Assembly: GCA_017998095.1 (NCBI GenBank)
Contig: JAGODU010000141.1
Location: forward strand, 1-10,151
DNA length: 10,151 nucleotides
DNA from: Prolixibacteraceae bacterium
GTDB taxonomy: Bacteria > Bacteroidota > Bacteroidia > Bacteroidales > Prolixibacteraceae
Direction: 5' to 3'
In this document: one piece after another, positions 1 through 6,046 of the stretch
Numbering within the stretch: position 1 is the stretch's first letter
Layout: each line of letters opens with the position of its first letter
Notes under the pieces: model-generated
The model's database searches: none
Seen by the model: the letters and a program-made list of their open reading frames with translations, nothing else
What the model was told of the DNA's origin: nothing
Made by a program: the position numbers and the translations under genes

Positions 1-1769
1 CATTCGTTTCATTAATCAACCTATATAAGAGCAAATACAAGGTCACAGAAATAGATCTGTCGGGGTCAGATTTATGCCGGTTATGTTATTACTCGTTTGA
101 TGATAAAGCATATTATAATCCTGATGCAAAGGGTTTGGCTTTTGAATACAGAACGAAAACAGAAATGTCCATACCAGTGCTTAATTCAAAAATTGAGGGG
201 TATTATTCTCGGTCGGGGAACGATCCAGAAAGGGCAAATCTTAAAGTAGTTCAGAATATAGTTCATTGGTGCATGAATGAAAACGTCTCATTGCTTGATA
301 ATTATAATGATTGGATTAGAGTGATGTTTGCATTAAAGAATACTTTCGGTAATTCCAAAATTGGATTTGAGCTTTTCTCTCAGCTCAGCTCAACATCTTT
401 TAAATACAAGCCGGAAGAATGTGCCAGGAAATGGGAAGAAAACACCGCTGCTAATAACTGCACTATGGCCACCATAGGAACTATTATTTATCTGGCTAAA
501 AAAAATGGTTGGCGCCCACCAAGGACTCTTCATGTTGGTCTGAATTCTGATGTAAATACCAAGATTACCGAACTGGAAGAGAATAATATTCGGGTCAGGC
601 GTAATGAACTTTCCCACCAGTTTCATTACACAGAGTCGATTGATAAGGATATCTGGATACTTGGCGATGAATATTTGTTCAGCAAAATAAAGCTTACGTT
701 ATTTGGATTCACTACCAAAACAGAGGCGGTTGTTGATCTTCTGAATTGTATTTCCCCAAAGTTTAATCCGGTTAAGGATTTTTTAAGTTCATTGCCCGAA
801 TGGGATGGCCAGGACAGATTTTCTGAATTGCTTTCAACCCTTACTCTAAAGAACCCGGCAGATCTGAAAATAGCTGAATCATTATTAAGAAAATGGATGA
901 TTGGTGTTATTAACGGATTACATAATTGTCCCGAAAACTCTGGTAATGCTTCGATATCACCAAACGAAAACATGTTAATATTGATAGGACCACAGGGTAT
1001 AGGAAAAACAAGATGGATGTGGAAATTAGCACCGGAAAAATGGAAGAATACAATATTTGCGGAAAAGCTGAGCTTTGATTTTTCAAGTAAAGATGATCAT
1101 TTATTGTCCTGCCAAAAAGCAATAATCGCTCTTGATGAGTTATATCCTGTATTATATTATAGGGCAACCAATGAACAGCTTAAAGGATTTCTAAGCCAGA
1201 AAACTTTCAGTATAAGAGTGCCTTATGGAAAAGCAAATACAGATTTTTATAAAATTGCTTCATTCATTGGCACATCAAATCATAGTGAGATAATTACTGA
1301 CACAACAGGATCAAGACGCTTTTGGCCTATTGAAATTACAAATGCAGACCATAAACATGAAGTAGACATGTATCAACTATGGTCACAAGCTTATACACTA
1401 TGGAAAGCAGGGGAACAACATTGGTTAACAAGAGCAGAACAAGAAGAGTTATCAAAATACAATGAGCAATTTACAAAGATACACCCGTATGAAGAGTATA
1501 TTAACCGGTTCGTTAGGCCTGGTAACGGACAATACACAGCCACCCAAATTGCAGAGTTTATAAATGAGCAACTGGAAAACAAAAACGCGGTCAATCCGAA
1601 CCACCTGGGAGTATATCTTAAAAAGGCTGGTTATTTTAATGTTTCAAGGACCATTAACAAAGGGACTCACCGTGTATACTCTGTTTTTCTAGTAGTAAGG
1701 CCCACAGGGCTTATAGAAGCAACGACAATGAAAGTCCAGAATGAGACGGATTCAGAATTAGAATTCTGA
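1..1769 (+). CDS. Primase-helicase of a mobile element (VirE/BT4734 N-terminus, PriCT-2, VapE-type P-loop ATPase), 5'-partial
   Basis: The frame is open from the left edge (first full codon at base 3), so the gene starts outside the window; the TTG at 135 is not the real start. Numbering from base 3, 588 residues are visible. Residues ~20-45 (CRLCYYSFDDKAYYNPDA) look like the end of the BT4734/VirE N-terminal primase-like domain. Residues ~85-170 fit a PriCT-2 domain (NDWIRVMFALKNTFG, then CTMATIGTIIYLAKKNGW). The VapE-type ATPase follows: Walker A GPQGIGKT at 329-336, Walker B AIIALDE at 373-379, then GTSN and the TGSRRFWPI motif near 423-443. The last ~80 residues resemble the winged-helix tail of such proteins. 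Known role of the family: priming and unwinding for replication of phages and integrative elements. Here it faces the integrase convergently and probably belongs to the same element. The domain calls are from recalled motifs. Confidence 0.88.
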   Translation, partial: FVSLINLYKSKYKVTEIDLSGSDLCRLCYYSFDDKAYYNPDAKGLAFEYRTKTEMSIPVLNSKIEGYYSRSGNDPERANLKVVQNIVHWCMNENVSLLDNYNDWIRVMFALKNTFGNSKIGFELFSQLSSTSFKYKPEECARKWEENTAANNCTMATIGTIIYLAKKNGWRPPRTLHVGLNSDVNTKITELEENNIRVRRNELSHQFHYTESIDKDIWILGDEYLFSKIKLTLFGFTTKTEAVVDLLNCISPKFNPVKDFLSSLPEWDGQDRFSELLSTLTLKNPADLKIAESLLRKWMIGVINGLHNCPENSGNASISPNENMLILIGPQGIGKTRWMWKLAPEKWKNTIFAEKLSFDFSSKDDHLLSCQKAIIALDELYPVLYYRATNEQLKGFLSQKTFSIRVPYGKANTDFYKIASFIGTSNHSEIITDTTGSRRFWPIEITNADHKHEVDMYQLWSQAYTLWKAGEQHWLTRAEQEELSKYNEQFTKIHPYEEYINRFVRPGNGQYTATQIAEFINEQLENKNAVNPNHLGVYLKKAGYFNVSRTINKGTHRVYSVFLVVRPTGLIEATTMKVQNETDSELEF

Positions 1770-1883
1770 ATCCGTGCAAGATGAGAAAGCAAATTACAAG
1801 TATACATTAGATAGCAAGGAAGTTTATATTTTTTAAGGGATGTTTATTAAGAAAGATATAAAATGATGGATTTAATATTTCTT

Positions 1884-1961
1884 TTGTAATGTTGTAATAT
1901 TATTGATAATCAGTGCTTACATTCGGCTTTGAGTGTTGTAATTACTGTAATTATGTGTAAT
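1884..1961. repeat. Cluster of five TGTAAT direct repeats
   Basis: TGTAAT occurs at 1885, 1893, 1937, 1946 and 1956, three of the five preceded by T (TTGTAAT). Starts are spaced 8, 44, 9 and 10 bp, so the last three are roughly one helical turn apart. Inverted copies (ATTACA) lie at 1793-1798 and 2175-2180. The cluster sits 115 bp after the primase-helicase stop, in a 200-bp stretch without a gene. Position and spacing suggest iteron-like binding sites, perhaps an origin for the element, but AT-rich DNA makes short repeats common and this is inference. Confidence 0.4.
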
Positions 1962-1977
1962 TCATTAGAATTTGAAT

Positions 1978-2013
1978 ACCTGCCTGAACCAGATTTCGGC
2001 AGGTTTTCTTTTT
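1978..2013 (+). terminator. Rho-independent terminator after the primase-helicase gene
   Basis: Perfect 7-bp arms ACCTGCC (1978-1984) and GGCAGGT (1998-2004) with a 13-nt loop. The stem can extend inward after one mismatch (GAA with TTT). It is followed by TTTCTTTTT on the + strand. It is the first clear terminator after the gene ending at 1769, about 210 bp upstream. From here to 2139 I see no further feature. Confidence 0.72.
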
Positions 2014-2139
2014 GGTACATCAGAAAATCATGCAGAGCTATTCTGAGGCCTTCTGGCAAGCATATTTATCATGATTATAATTTATCTTTCCAAGGTCTGA
2101 AAGCGCTTCCAAGGGCTCCAGAATGCTGGTCTGAGGCAT

Positions 2140-2170
2140 AAAAAAAGTCCGCCGGGTCATGACGGACTTT
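2140..2170 (-). terminator. Rho-independent terminator of the integrase operon
   Basis: Perfect 8-bp arms AAAGTCCG (2144-2151) and CGGACTTT (2163-2170) with an 11-nt loop. Read on the - strand, the stem runs into a T7 tract (A's at 2140-2146). It lies 20 bp past the stop of the small gene downstream of the integrase, so it closes that leftward transcript opposite the convergent + strand terminator. Confidence 0.85.
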
Positions 2171-2189
2171 CAGGTATTACAAAAGTCAT

Positions 2190-2486
2190 TTACTCAGTTG
2201 ACTTTTTTCTGACCGGCGGTGTGGGTAACTCCTTTTGCAGCTCAGTCAGTTCCTTCTTAAGCTCGGTGATCTTTTTCTCAACGGCATCTCCTACCGGCAG
2301 CCCTATCGCCTTCATTGATTCGACAGTTCTTTCGACCTTACGCAGTTCGGCCTTTTTGCCATTAAGCTCACGCTTCATCTGAGACACTACCCCCCGGTTT
2401 ACAATCGTTAATACTTTCTGAATGGTTTCGATGTCCGGTTTGGATGATGTCCATTCCTCAATTGTTTTAAACATTTTTGCTTTCAT
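2190..2486 (-). CDS. Small coiled-coil protein downstream of the integrase (98 aa)
   Basis: No function recognised. The 98 residues begin MKAKMFKTIEEW. A short basic and hydrophobic first half (residues ~20-45, ETIQKVLTIVNRGVVSQMKR) is followed by a strongly charged helical stretch at 40-60 (LNGKKAELRKVERTVESMKA) and a second heptad-like helix at 67-87, broken at GLP. The tail is PTPPVRKKSTE. No signal peptide or membrane segment is visible. The ATG at 2486 was chosen because the frame upstream runs into the integrase gene; ATGs at 2546 (overlapping the integrase end) and 2474 are alternatives. The gap to the integrase stop is 49 bp, and a shared terminator follows, so the two are probably cotranscribed. 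A helper of recombination or a DNA-binding accessory factor is possible but unproven. Confidence 0.68.
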   Translation of the reverse strand: MKAKMFKTIEEWTSSKPDIETIQKVLTIVNRGVVSQMKRELNGKKAELRKVERTVESMKAIGLPVGDAVEKKITELKKELTELQKELPTPPVRKKSTE

Positions 2487-2535
2487 AATGTGTTTATTTA
2501 GTTTAACATATACCTGCTGCCAAAATTCAGCCAGG

Positions 2536-3768
2536 TTACAGATCATATAGTTTTTCAGCCCATTCCTTCTTTGTGCTGAAGTCAAATGAGGCCAGATAGC
2601 TCTCGGTTGTACGTATATCTGAATGACCAAGACTCTCGGATATGAATTCAAGTGATGCCCCGTTTCTTTTCATGACAGTTGCAAAGCTGTGCCTCGCTGT
2701 GTAAGTTGTAACAGGTTTTTTAATCCCTGTTTTTTCTGCTATTGTTTTCATGCCCGCATTTATGTCCGAATAAAAGTCATGAATCCGGCCATGCATTCGT
2801 TCGGGACTCAAACCTGGTTTAAGAATTTTAAATACATAGTTGTAAGGCCTTGAAGGATCATTCCCCCATTTCTTAATGATTTGCTTTACAGGCGCAGTCA
2901 ATGGAACCACGACAGGCCTCTGTTGTTTCCTGGTAGAGCTTGTTTTTGAACGGATGAAAGTAATTGTCTCTGTATCTATATCCTTAAATTTCAGGTTGGC
3001 AATGTCCTTTGTGTTTATGCCGTTGCACAGGTAGCTGAACAACCACATATCTCTGGCCCATTCTTCTCTAGTCCCTGGCTCAGGTTTGTATTCCCTGATT
3101 AGTCTGATTTCTTCCTTGTCAAGTGCCTTTTTAACATTCCTGCTGGTAGGTATTTCATATTTCCCCTTCCCGAAGGGATATTGCTCACTTGTTACTACTC
3201 CATCTTTTATGGCCTTATTAAACACTGCACGGAGACATCTCAGATACATGCCGATAGTTGATGGGCTGTTATTTCGGGACATATGTCTTTCATAGGACTG
3301 AAGCCATTCAACTGTTATATCATTAAATGAGAAATTCTGTCTCCTGTTAAATGCCCTGAATGAATTCAGACTGCATTCTGCCATGCCTTTTGAACTGATC
3401 CTCGCAGTATCCTTTGCCCTGTCTATCTCAGCCTGAAGGTATCTGTAAACATTATTCTGATCTGATCTCGGTCTGAAAAGCCGGGCTTCAAACTGAGTAA
3501 ATGAGAAGGGATCAAGGCTGTGAATTACATCACTGGCCTTTCCTTCAATATCGAGCAGCTTAATTCTCAGCTCATGAAGGTCACCTCTTGCCTGACCGCT
3601 GAAAATTCTTACGAATTCTTCTTCATGTGCAGAGTAAGGAAGCGTGTAGTATTTCGGCCTCCTGTTATAAATTATTCTTAGCTGGATTGGTCTCCTGCCA
3701 TCAATTTTGCTCTTCCTGCTACTATGAGCAAGAACTATTTTTGCCGTTGCCTTATACCTGTTGATCAT
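2536..3768 (-). CDS. Tyrosine recombinase/integrase, Bacteroidetes IntDOT-like type
   Basis: A 410-residue site-specific recombinase that should integrate and excise the element at the tRNA site next to it. Residues ~1-95 look like an arm-binding domain (RRPIQLRIIYNRRPKYYTLP), ~100-200 a SAM-like core-binding domain, and ~215-405 the catalytic domain. Visible catalytic residues are beta-sheet Lys275 (RSKTSS), Arg359 (TARHSFAT), His382 (LGHSDI) and nucleophile Tyr391 (TTESYL). The first Arg of the family is absent: GIN252TKDIANL carries Asn there. The His of HxxR is Tyr356. IntDOT of CTnDOT is known to have Ser in place of that first Arg, so this need not mean inactivity. The ATG at 3768 is preferred over an upstream one at 3921 because a strong Shine-Dalgarno sequence precedes it. 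The gene lies ~220 bp from the attachment site. Confidence 0.93.
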   Translation of the reverse strand: MINRYKATAKIVLAHSSRKSKIDGRRPIQLRIIYNRRPKYYTLPYSAHEEEFVRIFSGQARGDLHELRIKLLDIEGKASDVIHSLDPFSFTQFEARLFRPRSDQNNVYRYLQAEIDRAKDTARISSKGMAECSLNSFRAFNRRQNFSFNDITVEWLQSYERHMSRNNSPSTIGMYLRCLRAVFNKAIKDGVVTSEQYPFGKGKYEIPTSRNVKKALDKEEIRLIREYKPEPGTREEWARDMWLFSYLCNGINTKDIANLKFKDIDTETITFIRSKTSSTRKQQRPVVVPLTAPVKQIIKKWGNDPSRPYNYVFKILKPGLSPERMHGRIHDFYSDINAGMKTIAEKTGIKKPVTTYTARHSFATVMKRNGASLEFISESLGHSDIRTTESYLASFDFSTKKEWAEKLYDL

Positions 3769-3776
3769 ACAATATA

Positions 3777-3784
3777 CCCCTCCC
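3777..3784 (-). promoter_or_regulatory. Strong ribosome binding site fixing the integrase start
   Basis: On the - strand GGGAGGGG lies 8 nt before ATG at 3768. Purine-rich Shine-Dalgarno sequences this strong are unusual in Bacteroidota. It makes the 410-residue start far more likely than the ATG at 3921, whose extra 51 residues have no domain character. Confidence 0.65.
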
Positions 3785-3870
3785 AAAATTTTATTATTGT
3801 ATGAAGTACCAGGGCCGCGGTTGTCGTTTTCCGAAAATATTTTTTCAGATGATAAACAAAAGGATAAACA

Positions 3871-3951
3871 TTTCCGGTGAATAACGGCAAAAACCGGAAA
3901 ATTATCGGAACCGATAGCCATTGATTACCAACCATATGGAGAATAATGGTT
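3871..3951. repeat. Inverted repeats between integrase and attachment site
   Basis: Three inverted repeats lie in 81 bp: TTTCCGGT (3871-3878) with ACCGGAAA (3893-3900); TATCGG (3903-3908) with CCGATA (3911-3916); AACCAT (3930-3935) with ATGGTT (3946-3951). They occupy the interval between the integrase start and the tRNA fragment, where arm-type integrase sites and accessory-factor sites are expected in tyrosine-recombinase elements. That role is inferred from position only. Confidence 0.4.
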
Positions 3952-3986
3952 AGTTCTGGCAGATAATGACTACCGTAAATATATTA

Positions 3987-4028
3987 CTCATAATCAGGGG
4001 GTCGCTGGTTCGATCCCAGCTGGGCCCA
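3987..4028 (+). other. Attachment site: 3' part of a tRNA with CAT anticodon
   Basis: From 3987 the sequence is a tRNA 3' half: anticodon loop CTCATAA (3987-3993, anticodon CAT), 3' anticodon stem TCAGG, variable loop GGGTC, T stem GCTGG (4004-4008), T loop TTCGATC, CCAGC (4016-4020), 3' acceptor strand TGGGCCC (4021-4027) and discriminator A. No CCA is encoded. Just upstream there is no 5' anticodon stem (CCTGA would be needed), no D arm and no GGGCCCA-like 5' acceptor strand, so this is a fragment and not a working tRNA. It marks the right att site of the element whose integrase is at 2536-3768. The target would be an elongator tRNA-Met or a CAT-anticodon tRNA-Ile gene, intact beyond the left edge. 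The element-side limit could differ by a few bases. Confidence 0.88.
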
Positions 4029-4037
4029 CATACAAAT

Positions 4038-4077
4038 AAGCGCAAACAGACAATTTATGACTGAATGCGCTTTTTTA
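4038..4077 (+). terminator. Terminator just beyond the tRNA fragment
   Basis: Perfect 7-bp arms AAGCGCA (4038-4044) and TGCGCTT (4066-4072), with T's running from 4071 to 4076. It begins 10 bp past the tRNA 3' end and is probably the original tRNA terminator left downstream of the insertion. Confidence 0.6.
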
Positions 4078-4267
4078 TTGTTGCTCCTACTGAAACTATA
4101 CTGAAACAAATTAGTGATTTATTGTGCCGCCCCCAAGTATCCTGTCTAAGGTTAATAAGGAATTTCGGGATTGCAGATTGAGTAAATGATTAAAATGTGT
4201 GTCACAAACTTAAATTATCTGGTTAAATTTATTTGCATAATTCTGAAAGATTTCTGAAATTTGATCA

Positions 4268-4360
4268 GGTGGCATCCACTTGTTTGAATGCAGCGAGATA
4301 TTTCTCACTATTCCCAGACAGCACATCTAAGGAATACAGACAATGGATGCTGCCTTTTTT
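4268..4360 (+). terminator. Long-range hairpin followed by T6: terminator or end of a structured RNA
   Basis: GGTGGCATCCA (4268-4278) pairs over all 11 positions with TGGATGCTGCC (4344-4354), allowing two central wobbles, and TTTTTT follows at 4355-4360. The 65-nt interior holds a smaller GAGA-TATT-TCTC hairpin. A branched RNA of ~90 nt ending at a T tract could be an untranslated RNA, but no known RNA family is recognised and no promoter is evident. From 4108 to 4267 nothing else is seen. Confidence 0.4.
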
Positions 4361-4395
4361 ATTCCGGTCTATACTGAGTCTTCAAATAAAATCAT

Positions 4396-4424
4396 AAAAA
4401 AACCTGGTCCCAAAAGCCCAGGTT
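4396..4424 (-). terminator. Reverse-strand rho-independent terminator
   Basis: Arms AACCTGG (4401-4407) and CCAGGTT (4418-4424) enclose a 10-nt loop. Read on the - strand the hairpin runs into a T7 tract (A's at 4396-4402). No gene ends just upstream of it on that strand. The nearest is the operon ending at 5506, more than 1 kb away, so either the operon has a long 3' untranslated stretch or a gene has been lost between them. Confidence 0.65.
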
Positions 4425-4674
4425 ACGACGCTGCATAATTAAAATATTGGCAGATAGAATATTACAGAATCAGGCAAGTATTTTTAATGAATTAATAGCC
4501 TCATATTATGAGATCTGCGACATTTTTGTATTTTATAAATGGTAGGTACCATATAGAAGTATAAGGTGTCTTTAATATCATGTAAATGGCTCTAAATCAA
4601 ATATATCATGTATGCCATATAATTGATATTGAGGATTATGATTGACATGGGGAATTAGGGAGTGAATCTGCAAA

Positions 4675-4743
4675 AACCGTGACGAGTTTATTAATGCTAC
4701 CGTCCGTATTAGCGGTTAGGGCTATTTTAAAATTGTCACGGTT
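4675..4743. repeat. Inverted repeat with 9-bp arms
   Basis: AACCGTGAC (4675-4683) and GTCACGGTT (4735-4743) are perfectly complementary. A smaller ACCG/CGGT hairpin lies between them, so a branched structure is possible in RNA or single-stranded DNA. It does not fit an integron attC site: the GTTRRRY/RYYYAAC boxes are wrong. Confidence 0.4.
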
Positions 4744-4997
4744 AAAGAAGCTACCAAGGTGAGGTATCTTTTTAAGTCCAGGTAAACAGCACTGATTTGT
4801 CAATGTGTACGAATTTGTCTAGTTGGAGGAAATCCCTTGAATATTTCTACTATCTATCAATAATAATTTTTAAATCCTTTAACTATATTTCGGAACCAGA
4901 CTGGCAAGTGTAATAAGCTAACTGGCAGATTGGCTAGGTAAACGAATGCTAAAGAGCTTATTACATTTGTCCGTGAGTTAGCTGTAGGGCAAATTTT
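4702..4997 (+). repeat. Two diverged copies of a ~28-bp sequence (4702-4728 and 4969-4997)
   Basis: Both copies start GTCCGT and share TTAGC, TAGGGC and a TTTT end in the same order. Aligned by eye they match at 23 of 29 columns with three short gaps. The starts are 267 bp apart. This suggests a dispersed repeat or a partial duplication in this gene-free stretch. The family is not recognised. Confidence 0.4.
4906..4968. repeat. Inverted repeat with 14-bp arms
   Basis: AAGTGTAATAAGCT (4906-4919) pairs with AGCTTATTACATTT (4955-4968) with a single G-T wobble, around a 35-nt loop. AGCTAACT in the loop edge (4916-4923) also has an inverted copy, AGTTAGCT, at 4976-4983, allowing an alternative fold. 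It is the longest inverted repeat noted in the gene-free stretch. Confidence 0.5.
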
Positions 4998-5073
4998 GAG
5001 CTTATCATGTTATAACGAGGTTTTATCTTTGGCTGCATTTCCTCCATGCAAGCGGGACAGGCTGGAAGGCTCT

Positions 5074-5122
5074 TTACGCAAACAAAAAATTTCTTTTAAA
5101 TATATAATTTGATTTTGCGTAA
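5074..5122. repeat. Inverted repeat with 9-bp arms
   Basis: TTACGCAAA (5074-5082) and TTTGCGTAA (5114-5122) are perfect reverse complements around a very AT-rich 31-nt spacer. This could be a protein-binding site, a transposon end remnant or an RNA hairpin; nothing decides between these. Confidence 0.35.
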
Positions 5123-5432
5123 TGTGCCTGACAGCGAAGGGATGGTTAAAATCAAGGTAAATTCTTTTTATAATCTACTTTCTCAAGTTATGACTATAGA
5201 TACTGAATTTCTCATATACAGACATAGTAGGTATTCTTTATTTCGGAAAGTATTTTCTTTGCAGATGATAAAAGAAGCGCTGGCACTGTCTGCTTATCCA
5301 CTTAAGGATTTTTAAGTGAATTAACACAACCAATTATTGGCGAAAGAATCTCAATCGTCTTTGTAGCTTTCCTGGGTGAAAATAATTTCATCTTTTAACA
5401 TGAGCAACAACCAACTGCACTCTGATGAAGCG

Positions 5433-5463
5433 TGGCAGGTAACATGATAGCTGCCATTTTTTT
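5433..5463 (+). terminator. Forward rho-independent terminator downstream of the operon
   Basis: TGGCAG (5433-5438) and CTGCCA (5451-5456) with a 12-nt loop, then seven T's (5457-5463). It acts on the + strand, opposite to the operon that ends at 5506, so it either ends a transcript from the gene-free stretch or shields the operon. A 15-codon frame (ATG at 5400) runs into its loop. Confidence 0.6.
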
Positions 5464-5505
5464 CTATTTCTTGGATGCATCTCTAATACTATTCATAGTA
5501 GAATC

Positions 5506-6045
5506 CTATTTCTGTTTCTCACTTTTTATTTTGCTGTCTAATATCATATTAAGAAAAACAGTCGGCTGCAAAAAGAAGTTCTGATTTTCATCCAATTTTT
5601 CTTTGATTAACGTAAGTCCACCATTGGTATATGCCTCCATTGTTTGCAATAATTCTTTAATAGCATCCTTCTCACTAACCTCACCTTTTTCTAGTGCCAG
5701 GAGATCGAGACTCGTTTTTGCAATAAGGGCAATGAACATATACTCTTGAAGAATTGTAAAATCTGTCCTTTCAAGACGGCCTGCTTTGCTTCCCCAAAAT
5801 TGAATTGGATGTCCAAAATCATCCTTCTTTGATGTTTCAGGAATAGGTATATACTCGTCTTCGTAGAGACCTAAAAAGAAGGCATACATATATAATTCGT
5901 AGTTATTGCTGAAATGCTTACCTAAATCAACTTTGGATTTTTCTGATCCTCCTCCTTTCTTACTTAGTGGATCAAAAAGTAATTTTCTGAATTCTTCACT
6001 GTACTTTGGTACCTGAGTTTTCCATTTGTCAAACAGATTTCCCAT
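5506..6045 (-). CDS. Protein of unknown function, last gene of a Dnd-like operon (179 aa)
   Basis: The protein starts MGNLFDKWKTQ and has no signal peptide or membrane segment. A glycine-rich basic link (KKGGGSEK, ~29-36) precedes a predicted mostly helical body with NNYELYMYAFFLGLYEDEYIPI (48-69), FGHPIQFWG (77-85) and MEAYTNGGLTLIKEKL (136-151). The order of an aromatic 'YAFFLGL' helix, a short acidic link and a late 'xxAYxNGGLxxI' helix resembles, from memory, small proteins annotated as phosphorothioation-associated protein 4. This is a weak recollection and no catalytic motif is seen. ATG at 6045 lies one base past the ATPase stop (TAA T ATG), which argues for translational coupling; a TTG at 6057 is a less likely start. 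It probably works with the ATPase. Confidence 0.82.
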   Translation of the reverse strand: MGNLFDKWKTQVPKYSEEFRKLLFDPLSKKGGGSEKSKVDLGKHFSNNYELYMYAFFLGLYEDEYIPIPETSKKDDFGHPIQFWGSKAGRLERTDFTILQEYMFIALIAKTSLDLLALEKGEVSEKDAIKELLQTMEAYTNGGLTLIKEKLDENQNFFLQPTVFLNMILDSKIKSEKQK

Positions 6046-6046
6046 A

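Larger units (their letters stand above)
4425..5432. other. About 1 kb without a convincing gene
   Basis: All frames are broken. The longest open stretch (5142-5315 on +) has no recognisable features. Apart from the inverted repeats and diverged direct repeats listed separately, I see short hairpins (for example CACTTA with TAAGTG at 5300-5318) and an ATATCATGTA direct repeat near 4576 and 4605. The stretch may be a decayed mobile-element scar next to the tRNA, or untranslated RNA. Confidence 0.5.

Noticed and set aside
1929..2141. 70-codon open frame on +
   Set aside because: TTG start, no domain character, and it runs through the forward terminator hairpin and into the TGTAAT repeats.
3769..3921. 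51-residue N-terminal extension of the integrase
   Set aside because: The downstream ATG has a strong Shine-Dalgarno sequence at good spacing, and the extension covers the inverted-repeat region next to the att site.
3940..4028. Complete tRNA gene
   Set aside because: Only the 3' half is present; the bases before the anticodon loop cannot pair with TCAGG and no D arm or 5' acceptor strand exists.
4675..4743. Integron attC site
   Set aside because: The outer boxes do not fit GTTRRRY/RYYYAAC, and no integron integrase or cassette genes are nearby.
5142..5315. 57-codon open frame on + (longer with a TTG at 5109)
   Set aside because: No recognisable motif, isolated in broken sequence, no homologous family recalled; only a weak GAAGGG before the ATG.
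5400..5447. 15-codon frame with ATG at 5400 ending in the terminator loop, as a leader peptide or toxin
   Set aside because: No ribosome binding site, no hydrophobic or toxin-like character, and frames of this length are expected by chance.
5487..5500. TACTAT-TC-ATAGTA palindrome as the operon terminator
   Set aside because: The loop is only two bases and no T tract follows on the - strand, so it is not a convincing terminator.
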